Positions 1-10,300 of a DNA stretch of 64,000 nt are shown in pieces. Below the pieces are notes generated by a model. The model did no database searches, was not told where the DNA came from, and saw only the letters and a list, made by a program, of their open reading frames with translations. The stretch's first letter is position 1; each line of letters opens with the position of its first letter. The position numbers and the translations under genes were made by a program. The stretch is from NCBI RefSeq assembly GCF_900113655.1, contig NZ_FOQF01000010.1, positions 45,042-109,041 on the forward strand, read 5' to 3'. This DNA comes from Pseudobutyrivibrio sp. OR37 (lineage in GTDB: Bacteria; Bacillota; Clostridia; Lachnospirales; Lachnospiraceae).

Positions 1-39
1 CATAATTAAACTAACCTACTTTCTTTCTATTAAATATAA

Positions 40-408
40 TTACTTCTTCTTATTTGCTACTGTACGCTTTGGACCCTTGCGAGTACGAGCGTTTGTCTTA
101 GTCTTCTGTCCACGAACAGGAAGACCCTTTCTATGACGGATTCCTCTATAGCATCCGATTTCCTGAAGTCTCTTGATATCAAGGGCAACTTCTCTTCTAA
201 GATCACCTTCTACAGTCATTGTCTCATCGATAACTGTGCTGATTTTCTTTACTTCATCGTCAGTTAAATCCTTAACACGTGTGCTAGGATCAACACCAGC
301 TGCCTCAAGAATCTTGTTTGAGCTTACTCTACCAATTCCGTATATGTAAGTTAAACCAATTTCAATTCTCTTGTCTCTTGGTAAATCTACACCTGCAATA
401 CGAGCCAT
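40..408 (-). CDS. rpsM: 30S ribosomal protein S13
   Basis: Head-of-subunit protein that contacts 16S rRNA and the bridge to L5. The 122 residues match the full family length, with the N-terminal [20 protein letters not shown] block and the basic tail [15 protein letters not shown]. The ATG follows GGAGG by 11 nt. It is the last gene of the ribosomal operon inside the window; by family order rpsK, rpsD, rpoA and rplQ should follow beyond the left edge. About 205 nt of non-coding DNA separates it from rpmJ, which is unusually long for this operon. Confidence 0.98.
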   Translation of the reverse strand: MARIAGVDLPRDKRIEIGLTYIYGIGRVSSNKILEAAGVDPSTRVKDLTDDEVKKISTVIDETMTVEGDLRREVALDIKRLQEIGCYRGIRHRKGLPVRGQKTKTNARTRKGPKRTVANKKK

Positions 409-615
409 GTGTGTTTACACCTCCATAAAAATTCTACTTTAATTAATAACGATACGAGTAATACAGCTCCGATCGCTCGGCCTGAAATGTGTGTATCCCC
501 ATATCTGGAACATATTGGCCTCGGTATGATAGGCCTATTTATTATGAACAGCCTAAATTAGATACTCTTTAGACTGCAGCCGCACATAATAAAATGCTTC
601 ATAAACAATGTCAAA
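409..615 (-). promoter_or_regulatory. Intergenic leader between rpmJ and rpsM
   Basis: This 207-nt gap holds no gene. On the minus strand it can form at least two hairpins: GGCCT/AGGCC around a 9-nt loop (about 524-542), and CCGA-GCGA-TCGG with a GNRA-type tetraloop (about 472-483). Most gaps in this operon are 5-40 nt, so the segment may be an RNA leader bound by a ribosomal protein, or may hold an internal promoter. I found no convincing -35/-10 pair. That it is regulatory is inferred. Confidence 0.35.
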
Positions 616-729
616 TTAACCCTGACGCTGCTTATGCTTTGGGTTTTCGCAGATAATACGAATGCTACCCTTTCTTTTGATGACCTTGCACTTCTCGCAC
701 ATAGGCTTTACAGAAGATCTTACTTTCAC
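616..729 (-). CDS. rpmJ: 50S ribosomal protein L36
   Basis: The 37-residue zinc-ribbon protein of the large subunit. The start codon is GTG, preceded by GGAGG, and the product begins [20 protein letters not shown]. The zinc ligands are C11, C14, C27 and a His five residues on, so this is the Cys-containing (C+) form used when zinc is sufficient. It lies between infA and rpsM as in most Firmicutes. Confidence 0.97.
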   Translation of the reverse strand: MKVRSSVKPMCEKCKVIKRKGSIRIICENPKHKQRQG

Positions 730-844
730 AATGTTCCTCCTTTCCATGCCCTTTTTTCAAAGGTTGTGGTCAATCTTATTTGAACATTCTAAAAACGTCC
801 GCTTAATAGTATAGCGACCGTTTTAATGTATGTCAACACATTTT

Positions 845-1063
845 TTATTTATCTCTCCAAATAATTCTTCCCTTAGAAAGATCATATGGACTCATTTCAA
901 TTGTTACCTTATCACCAGGTAATATTCTAATGTAGTTCTGTCTAAGCTTACCACTGATGTGAGCAAGAATCTGATGACCATTTTCAAGCTCTACCTTAAA
1001 CATTGCGTTTGGAAGCTTCTCAACAACTACTCCTTCTACTTCGATAACATCTGCCTTAGACAT
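845..1063 (-). CDS. infA: Translation initiation factor IF-1
   Basis: A 72-residue S1/OB-fold protein that occupies the 30S A site during initiation. The chosen start gives [20 protein letters not shown], the usual N-terminus; an upstream in-frame ATG would add 17 atypical residues. AGGAGG precedes this ATG. The end ([18 protein letters not shown]) is near-invariant in the family. The start overlaps the end of the upstream KOW gene by 8 nt, which suggests coupled translation. Confidence 0.97.
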   Translation of the reverse strand: MSKADVIEVEGVVVEKLPNAMFKVELENGHQILAHISGKLRQNYIRILPGDKVTIEMSPYDLSKGRIIWRDK

Positions 1064-1322
1064 TTCCGTTCCTCCTATTATAACTTTTAAGAATTCTTTT
1101 AATTTTGACATCATCTAGTGTTTCAAGGGAACCAACCTCTTCAAGCACTTCTGATGGAATATTTTTTATAAGCTGTAAATGAATTTTCTTTTTCTTTTTA
1201 GGCTTTGATATTGTTTTTGTAGTGCCATTGGCAAGGAAAAGATATATATCTTCTTCTGTTAGGACTACATAAACTTGATTCTTATCATGCCCAGCTTTAG
1301 ATTTTGCTAAAATCAAATCCAT
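1056..1322 (-). CDS. KOW-domain RNA-binding protein (L14E-like)
   Basis: A basic 88-residue protein that starts [20 protein letters not shown], the pattern of small KOW-fold proteins encoded between map and infA in clostridia. A lysine run (KPKKKKK) follows the KOW segment, then an acidic stretch. The family is thought to bind RNA and may associate with the ribosome, but its molecular role is not settled. It overlaps map by 10 nt and infA by 8 nt, so it is translated as part of the operon. Confidence 0.85.
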   Translation of the reverse strand: MDLILAKSKAGHDKNQVYVVLTEEDIYLFLANGTTKTISKPKKKKKIHLQLIKNIPSEVLEEVGSLETLDDVKIKRILKSYNRRNGNV

Positions 1323-2113
1323 TTATTTCCCTCCGGGTTAGCAAGTTCTGTTGGTGTTAGAGTAAGAATCTCTGGAGCACCATCTGTAATTACGATTGTG
1401 TTTTCATAATGTGCTGAAAGCGACTCATCCATCGTAACAACAGTCCATTCATCATCCATCCATGCAACATCAGGACTACCTGCATTTATCATAGGCTCAA
1501 CAGCTAAAGTCATGCCAGCCTTAAGCAAAGGTCCTCTTCTAAATGGACGCTTAAAATTAGGAATTTCTGGTGCTTCATGAAGACTTGTTCCAATTCCATG
1601 GCCAACCAAATCTCTTACAACACCATATCCAAAACTCTCTGCATAAGAACCAATAGCACCTGATATATCGTAAAGACGATTTCCAGCAGTTGCATATTTC
1701 ATGCCTTGGAAAAAAGATTGGCGAGTTCTTTCTATAAGAAGCTTTGCCTCCTTACTTATCTCTCCAACAGGTACTGTTCTTGCTGCATCTGAATGATACC
1801 CTTTGTATAAAACCCCTGTATCAAGACTAACGATGTCTCCGTTTACCAGTATATGGTCATCTGTTGGAATACCATGAACTACCTCATCATTAACAGAAAC
1901 ACATACACTTGCTGGATATCCATATAATCCCTTGAAGTTTGGCTCACAACCAAAGCTCCTTATTACTTCTTCGCCAAGCTTATCCACATCTAATGTGGAC
2001 ATACCTTCGTGAATCTCTTTAGCGAGTGTCTCATGGACTTGAGCAAGGATTTTACCAGCTTCTCGCATTAATTGAATTTCTTCTTCAGTTTTAATAGTAA
2101 TAACTTCTGACAT
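1313..2113 (-). CDS. map: Methionine aminopeptidase, type I
   Basis: Removes the initiator methionine from new proteins using two metal ions. The ligands are visible: D98 (SLDTG), D109 (HSDAARTV), H172 (GHGIG), E206 (AVEPM) and E237 (YENT), with substrate-binding H80. At 266 residues it is about 15 longer than typical, because the C-terminus carries an extra tail ending NPEGNKWI. The ribosome binding site AGGAG lies inside the last codons of adk. Confidence 0.97.
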   Translation of the reverse strand: MSEVITIKTEEEIQLMREAGKILAQVHETLAKEIHEGMSTLDVDKLGEEVIRSFGCEPNFKGLYGYPASVCVSVNDEVVHGIPTDDHILVNGDIVSLDTGVLYKGYHSDAARTVPVGEISKEAKLLIERTRQSFFQGMKYATAGNRLYDISGAIGSYAESFGYGVVRDLVGHGIGTSLHEAPEIPNFKRPFRRGPLLKAGMTLAVEPMINAGSPDVAWMDDEWTVVTMDESLSAHYENTIVITDGAPEILTLTPTELANPEGNKWI

Positions 2114-2114
2114 C

Positions 2115-2759
2115 TTAAGCTCCTAATATAGAAGTGATATCCTCAAATACCTTTTCCATCTCTTGTGTACCATCAACAGATTTAAGAATACCCTTTTTGC
2201 TGTAGTACTCAATTAATGGCTGTGTCTGATCATGATAAACATCAAGTCTCTTCTTAACTGTTTCTGGCTTATCATCATCTCTTAACACAAGTTGGCTACC
2301 ACATGTATCACAAACGCCTTCCTTCTTAGGTGGAATAGAAACGATATGATAAGTAGCACCGCAATTTAAGCATGCTCTACGACCTGACATTCTGTTGATG
2401 ATATTCTCATCAGGAACATCTACATCTATAGCATAATCCATAGCCTGGCCAATCTTTGTTAAAGCTGCATCAAGTGCTTCTGCCTGTGGAATTGTTCTTG
2501 GGAATCCATCTAATACAAATCCGTTTTTTGCATCATCTTGTGCAATGCGGTCCATTACAAGATCACATGTAAGTTCATCTGGAACAAGCAAACCTTGATC
2601 CATGTATTCCTTTGCTTTCTTGCCAAGCTCTGTACCGTTTTTAATGTTAGCGCGGAATATATCACCTGTAGAAATGTGAGGGATAGAATACTTTGAAGCT
2701 ATCTGCTTAGCCTGAGTTCCTTTGCCTGCACCAGGTGCACCTAACATAATAATCTTCAT
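2115..2759 (-). CDS. adk: Adenylate kinase (zinc LID form)
   Basis: Interconverts ATP + AMP and 2 ADP. Walker A is GAPGAGKGT (7-15) and the AMP-binding DGFPRT motif lies at 84-89. The LID domain carries C130, C133, C150 and C153, the zinc-stabilised Gram-positive variant. The 214 residues match the long form. It lies between secY and map; map begins 1 nt after its stop codon. Confidence 0.98.
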   Translation of the reverse strand: MKIIMLGAPGAGKGTQAKQIASKYSIPHISTGDIFRANIKNGTELGKKAKEYMDQGLLVPDELTCDLVMDRIAQDDAKNGFVLDGFPRTIPQAEALDAALTKIGQAMDYAIDVDVPDENIINRMSGRRACLNCGATYHIVSIPPKKEGVCDTCGSQLVLRDDDKPETVKKRLDVYHDQTQPLIEYYSKKGILKSVDGTQEMEKVFEDITSILGA

Positions 2760-2854
2760 AAATAAACCCTCCTGCGTGTTAATTTAAATAAAGATATATT
2801 TAAGCACATTAAGAGATACGCAATATGCGTATCTCTCTAAAGTGCTAATGATTA

Positions 2855-4174
2855 TTAGTCATTTAAAAATCCCTTGTAATTACGTACCATCATCTGAGAT
2901 TCAACCTGCTTTATTGTCTCAACGATAACACCAACAATAATGATGATTGATGTACCACCAAATGAAACACTTGCTCCAAGTAAACCATTAAAGATGATTG
3001 GAAGTAAAGCCACTATTGAAAGACCTATTGCTCCAATAAATATTACATGTCTTAATATAGCTGTAAGATAATCGGATGTAGGCTTTCCAGGTCTAATACC
3101 TGGAATAAATCCTCCTGAGCGCTTTAAGTTTTCTGCAATCTCCAAAGGATTAAAGGTTATCTCTGTATAGAAATATGCAAATCCAATGATAAGCAATACA
3201 TATACAAGAGCACCGATTGAATAAATCCAGTTTGCTGGGCTGAACCAGTTAGACTGATTCATTCCATTAAGAATCTTGCCCCAGAATCCCTGGACACCAT
3301 CCTTGTCAAATAGCTGAACAAGCATAATTGGTGTCTGAAGTAATGACTGTGCAAAGATTACTGGAATAACACCAGCTGTATTAACCTTCATTGGGATAAC
3401 TGATGAGTTTCCACCCACCTGTCTTCTTCCCTGAATTTTATTTGAATACTGTACTGGAATTCTACGTTCTGCGCTTTGTAGAATAACTACAAATACTACT
3501 AAAGCTACGATAATTGCTGCAATAATAATTGCTGCAAGTGTTGCTTTTGGAACTGACTTTCCAGCCATATACTGCTCATAGAGCTTTGTTAAATCTGCAG
3601 GAATACGGCTAATAATATTGATAGTAAGAACTATTGAAATACCATTTCCGATACCCTTTTCAGTAATTCTCTCACCGATCCACATAAGTACTGCAGAACC
3701 AGCTGTAAGAGAAGCTACTACAAGCACATAATTAATGTATGGAACTGAATAAGATACTAAGTATCCGCTTCGTCCAAATCCAATTGCCATAGCAATTGAT
3801 TCACCTAACGCCAACGCTATTGTAAGATAACGAGTAATCTGCGTCATCTTCTTTCTGCCTTGCTCGCCATCACGCTGCATCTCTTCTAATTTAGGAAAGG
3901 CAATTGTGAGCAACTGCATTATGATAGAAGATGTAATGTATGGTGTAATATTGAGTGCAAAAACAGACATAGCTGAAAATGAACCACCAGTGATTGAATC
4001 AAAGAAATTCAAAGCACTGTCGCTATTCTCAAATAAACTTGCAAATGCACTACCATTGATGCCAGGCACAGGAAGTAAACTTCCTAGCCTAACAACAATA
4101 AGCATTATAAATGTAAAACCAATTCGTCTTCTTAAATCTTTTATTTTGAAAGCATCGCGTAGTGTCTGAAACAT
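2855..4174 (-). CDS. secY: Protein translocase subunit SecY
   Basis: Channel subunit of the SecYEG translocon, an integral membrane protein with ten predicted hydrophobic segments across 439 residues. The N-terminus (LRDAFKIKDLRRRIGFTFIM) and the loop PVQYSNKIQGRRQVGG are typical of the family. Its ATG overlaps the rplO stop codon in a TAATG junction, so translation is probably coupled. Placement between rplO and adk is the standard Firmicutes order. Confidence 0.98.
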   Translation of the reverse strand: MFQTLRDAFKIKDLRRRIGFTFIMLIVVRLGSLLPVPGINGSAFASLFENSDSALNFFDSITGGSFSAMSVFALNITPYITSSIIMQLLTIAFPKLEEMQRDGEQGRKKMTQITRYLTIALALGESIAMAIGFGRSGYLVSYSVPYINYVLVVASLTAGSAVLMWIGERITEKGIGNGISIVLTINIISRIPADLTKLYEQYMAGKSVPKATLAAIIIAAIIVALVVFVVILQSAERRIPVQYSNKIQGRRQVGGNSSVIPMKVNTAGVIPVIFAQSLLQTPIMLVQLFDKDGVQGFWGKILNGMNQSNWFSPANWIYSIGALVYVLLIIGFAYFYTEITFNPLEIAENLKRSGGFIPGIRPGKPTSDYLTAILRHVIFIGAIGLSIVALLPIIFNGLLGASVSFGGTSIIIIVGVIVETIKQVESQMMVRNYKGFLND

Positions 4175-4617
4175 TAGATCACCTCTACTGTTCCGCCTAA
4201 GGCTTCAATTTTCTCCTTTGCGCTAGCGCTGAATGCATTTGCCTGCACATTGAGCTTCTTTGTAAGCTCACCACCGCCAAGGATCTTAACGCCATCACGC
4301 GCATTCTTAATGATACCGCTTTCGATAAGTGTATCAACAGTTACAGTAGCACCATTATCAAATCTCTCTAAGTAAGAAACATTGATACCAACGATTTCCT
4401 TTGTATTTCTATTCTTGAAACCACGCTTAGGAAGACGTCTGTATAAAGGCATCTGTCCACCTTCGAATCCAAGTCTAATGCTTCCGCCTGAACGAGCCTT
4501 CTGTCCCTTATGACCCTTACCAGCAGTCTTGCCATTACCTGAACCATGTCCACGGCCTCTTCTGAAATTATCGCTATGCTTTGAGCCTTCTGCTGGCTGT
4601 AAGTTAGATAAATCCAT
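4174..4617 (-). CDS. rplO: 50S ribosomal protein L15
   Basis: Large-subunit assembly protein of 147 residues. The N-terminal half is glycine- and basic-rich ([19 protein letters not shown]), an extension that threads into 23S rRNA; the C-terminal half is the globular L18e/L15 fold. It ends in a TAATG overlap with secY and lies 17 nt after rpmD. Confidence 0.98.
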   Translation of the reverse strand: MDLSNLQPAEGSKHSDNFRRGRGHGSGNGKTAGKGHKGQKARSGGSIRLGFEGGQMPLYRRLPKRGFKNRNTKEIVGINVSYLERFDNGATVTVDTLIESGIIKNARDGVKILGGGELTKKLNVQANAFSASAKEKIEALGGTVEVI

Positions 4618-4634
4618 TATGGCACCTCCTTCTA

Positions 4635-4820
4635 TTAAATTTCTTCAACTTTTACTAAGTGATTGACCATTCTAAGCATTCCGCGAACGCTGTCGTTGTC
4701 AGGAAGCTCAACAGTCTTATTGACCTTTCTAAGGCCAAGTGCTTCTACAGTCTTCTTGTTCTTAGGAACAGCACCGATTGTAGACTTTACGAGTGTTACT
4801 CTTAACTTCTTCTCTGCCAT
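4635..4820 (-). CDS. rpmD: 50S ribosomal protein L30
   Basis: Small large-subunit protein of 61 residues, the usual bacterial length. It contains the family block [20 protein letters not shown] near the N-terminus. It lies between rpsE and rplO as in the standard spc order. No anomaly seen. Confidence 0.97.
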   Translation of the reverse strand: MAEKKLRVTLVKSTIGAVPKNKKTVEALGLRKVNKTVELPDNDSVRGMLRMVNHLVKVEEI

Positions 4821-4833
4821 TTATCTTTCCTCC

Positions 4834-5343
4834 TTAAGCAAGAATGTCTTCAACCTTCTTGCCACGAGCCTTAGCTACTTCTTCAGGTGACTTAAGAAGC
4901 TTAAGTCCTTCGATAGTAGCAAGTACAACGTTCTGCTTATTTGATGATCCAAGTGACTTTGTACGGATATTTCCGATACCTGCAAGCTCACATACGGCAC
5001 GTGCTGGACCACCAGCGATGATACCAGTACCTTCTGGAGCCTTCTTAAGAAGTACAGAAGCGCCTGTGTGCTTTCCTTGAATATCGTGTGTGATACTGTG
5101 GTTGTTATCAAGCTTAACTGTAATAAGCTTCTTCATAGCATCTTCCTTACCCTTGCGGATAGCTTCTGGAATTTCAGCTGCCTTGCCAAGTCCAGCGCCA
5201 ACGTGTCCGTTCTTATCGCCTACTACAACAAGAGCTGTGAAACGCATGTTACGTCCACCCTTAACAACCTTAGTTACACGCTTAATTTCTACAACCTGCT
5301 CAGTTAACTCTAACTGGCTAGCGTCAATGATTTCACGTTTCAT
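4834..5343 (-). CDS. rpsE: 30S ribosomal protein S5
   Basis: Small-subunit protein involved in decoding accuracy. It has the N-terminal double-stranded-RNA-binding half ([20 protein letters not shown]) and the C-terminal S5 fold ([12 protein letters not shown]). Length is 169 residues. The loop [20 protein letters not shown], near which spectinomycin-resistance changes map in other bacteria, is intact. Confidence 0.98.
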   Translation of the reverse strand: MKREIIDASQLELTEQVVEIKRVTKVVKGGRNMRFTALVVVGDKNGHVGAGLGKAAEIPEAIRKGKEDAMKKLITVKLDNNHSITHDIQGKHTGASVLLKKAPEGTGIIAGGPARAVCELAGIGNIRTKSLGSSNKQNVVLATIEGLKLLKSPEEVAKARGKKVEDILA

Positions 5344-5354
5344 GTGTTCTCCTC

Positions 5355-5723
5355 CTAGAATTCTAATCCAGCTTCTCTAGCTGCATCTGCTAAAGCTGCA
5401 ACCTTGCCGGCATAAATGTAACCACCTCTGTCGAAAACGACTTCCTTGATTCCCTTTTCCTGTGCCTTCTTTGCAATAACTGTACCAAGCTTTGTAGCAG
5501 CTTCTACGTTATTTGTCTTAGCAAGATCTGCCTTAACGTCAGCGTCAAGAGTAGATGCTGAAACGAGTGTATTTCCACATGTATCATCAATAACCTGAAC
5601 ATACATGTGATTGTTGCTTCTGAACACTGCAAGACGTGGTCTTTCTGCTGTACCGGCTAGAGTGTTACGAAGTCTTCTATGCTTTGTCTGGCGAATTATT
5701 GATCTAGATTTCTTACTTACCAT
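5355..5723 (-). CDS. rplR: 50S ribosomal protein L18
   Basis: 5S rRNA-binding protein of the central protuberance. At 122 residues it is full length, with [20 protein letters not shown] near the start and [16 protein letters not shown] at the end. It lies between rplF and rpsE with short gaps. Confidence 0.98.
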   Translation of the reverse strand: MVSKKSRSIIRQTKHRRLRNTLAGTAERPRLAVFRSNNHMYVQVIDDTCGNTLVSASTLDADVKADLAKTNNVEAATKLGTVIAKKAQEKGIKEVVFDRGGYIYAGKVAALADAAREAGLEF

Positions 5724-5741
5724 TTTACATTCACTCCTTTA

Positions 5742-6281
5742 CTATTTCTTACCGGTCTTACCGACTTTACGTCTAATAACTTCATCAGAGTACTTAATAC
5801 CCTTACCCTTGTATGGCTCAGGTCTTCTCTTATCTCTGATGTTGGCAGCGTACTGACCAACCTTTTCCTTGTCGATACCCTTGATGATAATTTTATTTCC
5901 GTCAACTGTTGACTCAACACCCTCTGGATCTTCCATCTCAACTGGATGAGAGTAACCAAGGTTAAGAGTAAGCTTCTTACCAGCCTTTGATGCTCTGTAA
6001 CCTACACCGTTAACTTCAAGAGTCTTCTCATAGCCTGTTGTAACACCAACAACCATGTTGTTGATAAGTGTTCTTGTAAGACCGTGTAAAGACTTCATCT
6101 TCTTTAAATCATTAGGTCTTGTAACAACAACTTCTGCACCCTCGAGCTTAATATCCATCTCAGATGGAAGAGTTCTCTCAAGAGTACCCTTAGGACCTTT
6201 TACAGTCACATGATTATTTTCTGCAATCTCAACTGTAACACCAGCTGGAACTGCGATTGGCATTCTTCCTATACGTGACAT
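5742..6281 (-). CDS. rplF: 50S ribosomal protein L6
   Basis: Large-subunit protein near the sarcin-ricin loop and factor-binding site. Its 179 residues comprise two repeated RNA-binding folds, starting [15 protein letters not shown] and ending with the block [20 protein letters not shown]. An 86-nt gap separates it from rpsH; no clear terminator lies there. Confidence 0.98.
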   Translation of the reverse strand: MSRIGRMPIAVPAGVTVEIAENNHVTVKGPKGTLERTLPSEMDIKLEGAEVVVTRPNDLKKMKSLHGLTRTLINNMVVGVTTGYEKTLEVNGVGYRASKAGKKLTLNLGYSHPVEMEDPEGVESTVDGNKIIIKGIDKEKVGQYAANIRDKRRPEPYKGKGIKYSDEVIRRKVGKTGKK

Positions 6282-6367
6282 GCCCGTACCTCCTTAAAAT
6301 ATGATGTATGTCCGGCTTCTATAACCGGGTTATACTTTTAGGTAATTAGTTACTTGTTTGGATATGA

Positions 6368-6769
6368 TTACCAAACGTATGCAAGAACTTCGCCACCAAC
6401 CTGAAGCTTACGAGCTTCCTTATCTGTGATGATGCCCTTGTTTGTTGAAAGGATAGCGATACCAAGTCCACCTAAAACGTATGGGATATCGTCCTTACCA
6501 GCATAAATACGAAGACCTGGCTTAGAAATTCTCTTAATACCAGAAATAATCTTCTCGTTCTTGTTTGCACCGTACTTTAATGTAACACGGATATCCTTGA
6601 AGTTACCATTATCAACGATGTCGTACTTTGTGATAAATCCTTCATCTACAAGAATGTCTGCAATTGCAACCTTCATCTTTGATGCAGGAACATCTACTGT
6701 ATCATGTTTTGCAGTATTAGCATTACGGATTCTTGTAAGCATATCTGCTATTGGATCACTCATTGTCAT
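6368..6769 (-). CDS. rpsH: 30S ribosomal protein S8
   Basis: Binds the central domain of 16S rRNA and, in E. coli, acts as repressor of the spc operon. It has 133 residues with the typical [15 protein letters not shown] start and the C-terminal [20 protein letters not shown] block. The first of two close ATGs is preferred because GGAGG lies 10 nt upstream of it. Confidence 0.98.
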   Translation of the reverse strand: MTMSDPIADMLTRIRNANTAKHDTVDVPASKMKVAIADILVDEGFITKYDIVDNGNFKDIRVTLKYGANKNEKIISGIKRISKPGLRIYAGKDDIPYVLGGLGIAILSTNKGIITDKEARKLQVGGEVLAYVW

Positions 6770-6810
6770 GATGCAATTTCCTCCTAATTTTCAATCTGTG
6801 CTCGCTTAAA

Positions 6811-6996
6811 TTACCATGAAGCTTTCTTAACGCCAGGAATCTGTCCCTTGTAAGCTAATTCACGGAAACATACTCTACAAATACCATACTTTCTAAGGTA
6901 TGCATGTGGACGACCGCAGATTTTGCAACGACTGTACTCTTGTGTAGAGAACTTTGCTTTGCGCTGCTGCTTAACTTTCATTGACTTCTTTGCCAT
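6811..6996 (-). CDS. rpsN: 30S ribosomal protein S14, zinc-binding type Z
   Basis: The short 61-residue S14 with a zinc knuckle: CKIC, then 12 residues, then CRVC. This form is typical of Firmicutes under zinc-replete conditions. The start [10 protein letters not shown] follows AGGAGGAAAGTT; an upstream in-frame start would add 23 residues that overlap rplE. Operon position between rplE and rpsH is standard. Confidence 0.97.
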   Translation of the reverse strand: MAKKSMKVKQQRKAKFSTQEYSRCKICGRPHAYLRKYGICRVCFRELAYKGQIPGVKKASW

Positions 6997-7006
6997 AACT
7001 TTCCTC

Positions 7007-7552
7007 CTATGCTTCCTTAGCGAAAGGCATGTTGAATAAACGAAGTAATTCTCTAGCCTCTTCATCTGTCTTAGCTGTAGTTACGAAGATGATATCCATA
7101 CCACGAGTCTTATCAATCTTATCGTACTCGATCTCTGGGAAGATGATCTGCTCCTTAATACCAAGGGCATAGTTTCCTCTACCATCGAATGAATTAGGAT
7201 TTACACCTCTAAAGTCACGTACACGAGGGAGTGCAAGATTGATGAGACGATCTGCGAACTCATACATCTTTTCTCCACGAAGTGTAGTCTTACAACCAAT
7301 TGCCATACCTTCACGAATCTTGAAGTTAGCAACTGAGTTCTTTGCCTTTGTTGTAACTGCCTTCTGGCCTGTAATCATTTCCATATCCTTGACTGCAGAC
7401 TCAAGAAGCTTTGCATTGTCCTTTGCTTCGCCAACACCCATGTTGACTACGATCTTGTCGATCTTAGGAACTTCCATAATATTCTTGTATCCAAACTTCT
7501 CAACCATTGCTGGTACGATCTCATTAAGATACTGATCTTTTAATCTACTCAA
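7007..7552 (-). CDS. rplE: 50S ribosomal protein L5
   Basis: 5S rRNA-binding protein of the central protuberance that touches P-site tRNA and S13. Its 181 residues include the hallmark [10 protein letters not shown] near residue 37 and the C-terminal [20 protein letters not shown]. It lies 10 nt upstream of rpsN. Confidence 0.98.
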   Translation of the reverse strand: MSRLKDQYLNEIVPAMVEKFGYKNIMEVPKIDKIVVNMGVGEAKDNAKLLESAVKDMEMITGQKAVTTKAKNSVANFKIREGMAIGCKTTLRGEKMYEFADRLINLALPRVRDFRGVNPNSFDGRGNYALGIKEQIIFPEIEYDKIDKTRGMDIIFVTTAKTDEEARELLRLFNMPFAKEA

Positions 7553-7574
7553 CGAACTGTTCTCCTTTCTTCAA

Positions 7575-7886
7575 TTAGTCAATCACTTCGCCAGTCTTCT
7601 TAGCGAAACGGACTTTCTTATCTCCGTCCATCTTAAAACCAACACGTGTAGGCTGACCCTTGTGAAGTAACATAACATTTGAAGCATCGATAGGAGCTTC
7701 CTGCTCGATGATACCACCTGCCTGGTTAGCCATGCTAGGCTTAACATGACGCTTAACCATGTTAACACCTTCAACTGTAACGGTGTTATTCTTCTTATCT
7801 ACAGCGATAACTTTACCTTCGTTCTTTACATCGCCACCGGCAATGACACGAACTGTATCGCCCTTTTTAATTTTCATTGTTGCCAT
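7575..7886 (-). CDS. rplX: 50S ribosomal protein L24
   Basis: An early assembly protein of 103 residues with an N-terminal KOW motif (KKGDTVRVIAGGDVKNEGKV). The start MATMKIKKGD is supported by AGGAGG nine nt upstream; a longer reading of 14 extra residues would overlap rplN. It lies between rplN and rplE. Confidence 0.97.
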   Translation of the reverse strand: MATMKIKKGDTVRVIAGGDVKNEGKVIAVDKKNNTVTVEGVNMVKRHVKPSMANQAGGIIEQEAPIDASNVMLLHKGQPTRVGFKMDGDKKVRFAKKTGEVID

Positions 7887-7899
7887 TCTACTCTTCCTC

Positions 7900-8268
7900 C
7901 TACAATACTTCTGGAGCGAGAGAAACAATCTTCATGAACTGCTTCTCACGAAGCTCTCTAGCTACAGGTCCAAAAATACGAGTTCCTCTTGGAGTCTTGT
8001 CATCTTTGATGATGACTGCAGCATTTTCATCAAACTTGATATAAGAACCATCTTTACGACGGGCACCTTTAACTGAACGAACAACTACTGCCTTAACAAC
8101 GTCACCCTTCTTTACAACGCCACCTGGTGTTGCATCTTTAACGGTAGCAGTAATTACGTCGCCGATATTGGCATATCTTCTTGTAGATCCACCCATAACA
8201 CGGATAACAAGGATTTCCTTTGCTCCTGTATTATCGGCTACCTTTAATCTACTTTCCTGTTGTACCAT
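7900..8268 (-). CDS. rplN: 50S ribosomal protein L14
   Basis: Forms inter-subunit bridges next to L19. The 122-residue sequence is highly conserved: [20 protein letters not shown] at the start, [10 protein letters not shown], and [20 protein letters not shown] at the end. It lies between rpsQ and rplX. Confidence 0.98.
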   Translation of the reverse strand: MVQQESRLKVADNTGAKEILVIRVMGGSTRRYANIGDVITATVKDATPGGVVKKGDVVKAVVVRSVKGARRKDGSYIKFDENAAVIIKDDKTPRGTRIFGPVARELREKQFMKIVSLAPEVL

Positions 8269-8286
8269 TATAGTAGCCTCCTTTAA

Positions 8287-8541
8287 TTATTTTGCTCTTT
8301 CGATTACTTCTACAAGTCTCCATCTCTTATCCTTAGAGAGTGGTCTTGTCTCCATAACCTTTACAGTATCTCCGATGTGAGCGTCGCCGTTCTCATCGTG
8401 AGCCTTAAGCTTATATGTCTTCTTAACGATCTTGTTGTAAAGTGGATGCTTTACATTGTCACGGATTGCAACAACGATTGTCTTATCCATCTTGTCGCTT
8501 ACAACAACACCTGTACGTGTTTTTCTTAAGTTTCTTTCCAC
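8287..8541 (-). CDS. rpsQ: 30S ribosomal protein S17
   Basis: Primary 16S rRNA-binding protein with an OB fold, 84 residues. The motifs [16 protein letters not shown] and [20 protein letters not shown] are diagnostic. It follows rpmC with a 40-nt gap. Confidence 0.98.
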   Translation of the reverse strand: MERNLRKTRTGVVVSDKMDKTIVVAIRDNVKHPLYNKIVKKTYKLKAHDENGDAHIGDTVKVMETRPLSKDKRWRLVEVIERAK

Positions 8542-8581
8542 GTCTTTGTTCTCCTTTCAAATAGTTAAGATCCAAAACTAA

Positions 8582-8788
8582 TTATGCGTTCTTCTCAGCT
8601 TCTGTGATAACAGTCTGAATACGAGCGATGTTACGACGAACCTCACGGATTCTTGCTGTATTGTCTAACTGATTTGTAGCATTCTGGAATCTTAAGTTGA
8701 AAAGTTCTTTCTTAGCTTCTACGAGCTGAGCATTAAGCTCTGCTACTGAAGTGTTCTTTAAATCTTCTACGTACTTTGTATTCTTCAT
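8582..8788 (-). CDS. rpmC: 50S ribosomal protein L29
   Basis: Small, mostly helical protein at the peptide exit tunnel, where trigger factor and SRP dock. It has 68 residues, including [20 protein letters not shown]. It starts on the stop codon of rplP (TAATG junction), which implies coupled translation. Confidence 0.97.
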   Translation of the reverse strand: MKNTKYVEDLKNTSVAELNAQLVEAKKELFNLRFQNATNQLDNTARIREVRRNIARIQTVITEAEKNA

Positions 8789-9216
8789 TATGCTTCACCG
8801 CCTTCTAAATCCTCACGGGAAACTATCTTGCACTTGCAAGGAAGTTTATGTGTAGCGAGACGAAGTGCTTCTCTAGCAACTTCCTCAGATACTCCTGAGA
8901 TCTCGAATAATACACGGCCCGGCTTAACAACAGCTACCCAATATTCAAGTGTACCCTTTCCTGAACCCATTCGAGTTTCAGCAGGCTTTGCAGTAACTGG
9001 CTTGTCTGGGAAAATCTTGATCCAAACTTTACCACCACGCTTAATGTAACGTGTCATAGCGATACGAGCTGCTTCGATCTGGTTAGACTTGATCCAAGCT
9101 GGCTCCATTGCAACGATACCATACTCACCGTATGAAATCTTGTTTCCTCTTGAAGCTTTACCAGCCATGTTTCCACGGAACTGTTTTCTATGCTTCGCTC
9201 TCTTTGGCATTAACAT
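8788..9216 (-). CDS. rplP: 50S ribosomal protein L16
   Basis: Organises the A-site region of 23S rRNA. The chosen start gives [15 protein letters not shown] and 142 residues; it lies 1 nt after the rpsC stop codon with GGAGG upstream. A longer frame would add 16 atypical residues inside rpsC. The conserved block [20 protein letters not shown] is present. Confidence 0.97.
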   Translation of the reverse strand: MLMPKRAKHRKQFRGNMAGKASRGNKISYGEYGIVAMEPAWIKSNQIEAARIAMTRYIKRGGKVWIKIFPDKPVTAKPAETRMGSGKGTLEYWVAVVKPGRVLFEISGVSEEVAREALRLATHKLPCKCKIVSREDLEGGEA

Positions 9217-9217
9217 A

Positions 9218-9877
9218 TTATTCGGCTCCTCCTTCCACATTCTTCTTCTTTGGAAGTACTTCACCCTTATAGATCCATACCTTTACGCCAACCTTACCAT
9301 AAGTAGTGTCAGCCTCAGCGAATCCATAATCAATATCAGCACGGAGTGTCTGAAGTGGAATAGTACCTTCGTTGTAAGACTCGCTACGTGCCATATCAGC
9401 ACCACCAAGACGTCCTGAACAGCTTGTCTTGATACCCTTGATGCCAGTCTTCATTGCTCTTGACATGCAAGACTTCATTGCTCTACGGAAAGATACACGG
9501 TTCTCAAGCTGACCTGCAATGTTCTCAGCAACAAGCTGTGCATCACGATCTGGTCTCTTGATTTCCTTGATATCTACAACAAGCTTATCGCTTGTCTGCT
9601 TCTGGAGCTCTGTCTTAATCTTGTCGATTTCAGCGCCGCCCTTACCGATAACTACGCCAGGCTTTGCTGTATAAACTGTAACCTTAACTCTACCAGCAGC
9701 ACGCTCGATTTCGATCTTTGAAACGCCTGCAGCATAAAGCTTCTTCTTAAGAAATTTTCTGATATTATAGTCTTCAACTAAGTAGTCTGAGAAGTTCTCG
9801 CCCTCAGCATACCACTTAGAATCCCAGTCCTTAATAACACCGACTCTTAAGCCATGAGGATTAACTTTCTGTCCCAT
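9218..9877 (-). CDS. rpsC: 30S ribosomal protein S3
   Basis: Lines the mRNA entry channel. An N-terminal KH type-II domain carries the GKGG loop ([13 protein letters not shown], about residues 76-88) and a C-terminal domain includes [13 protein letters not shown]. At 219 residues it is full length. It lies between rplV and rplP. Confidence 0.98.
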   Translation of the reverse strand: MGQKVNPHGLRVGVIKDWDSKWYAEGENFSDYLVEDYNIRKFLKKKLYAAGVSKIEIERAAGRVKVTVYTAKPGVVIGKGGAEIDKIKTELQKQTSDKLVVDIKEIKRPDRDAQLVAENIAGQLENRVSFRRAMKSCMSRAMKTGIKGIKTSCSGRLGGADMARSESYNEGTIPLQTLRADIDYGFAEADTTYGKVGVKVWIYKGEVLPKKKNVEGGAE

Positions 9878-9888
9878 GTTTTGCCTCC

Positions 9889-10278
9889 TTAATTTTTCTG
9901 ATCAAGCACAACTGTGATGTGGCTCATTCTCTTCTCGATTCTGTAAGCTCTACCCTGTGCTCTTGGTCTGATTCTCTTCATTGTAGGTCCCTTGTTTGCG
10001 TAGCACTCAGCTACAACAAGATCCTTACGATCTAAGCCGTTATTGTTCTCAGCGTTTGCAATAGCAGACTTAAGTAATTTCTCTATTACACTTGAAGCGT
10101 ATCTTGGATTGTACATTACGATAGCAAGTGCTGTATCAACATCCTTACCACGAATGGCATCAAGTACGAAACAAGCCTTCTGTACTGACATTCTAGCATA
10201 AGATAACTTTGCTGAAGGTCTTGTATCCTTTACATCGTTTCTCTCACGTTTAATTTGAGATCTATGTCCCTTAGCCAT
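9889..10278 (-). CDS. rplV: 50S ribosomal protein L22
   Basis: Its long beta-hairpin lines the nascent-peptide tunnel. That hairpin ([18 protein letters not shown], about residues 92-109) is intact; changes there give macrolide resistance in other species. At 129 residues it has about 15 extra basic residues at the N-terminus ([14 protein letters not shown]) compared with E. coli, common in Lachnospiraceae. Confidence 0.98.
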   Translation of the reverse strand: MAKGHRSQIKRERNDVKDTRPSAKLSYARMSVQKACFVLDAIRGKDVDTALAIVMYNPRYASSVIEKLLKSAIANAENNNGLDRKDLVVAECYANKGPTMKRIRPRAQGRAYRIEKRMSHITVVLDQKN

Positions 10279-10300
10279 GATTAAAACTCCTTTCTGTTAA

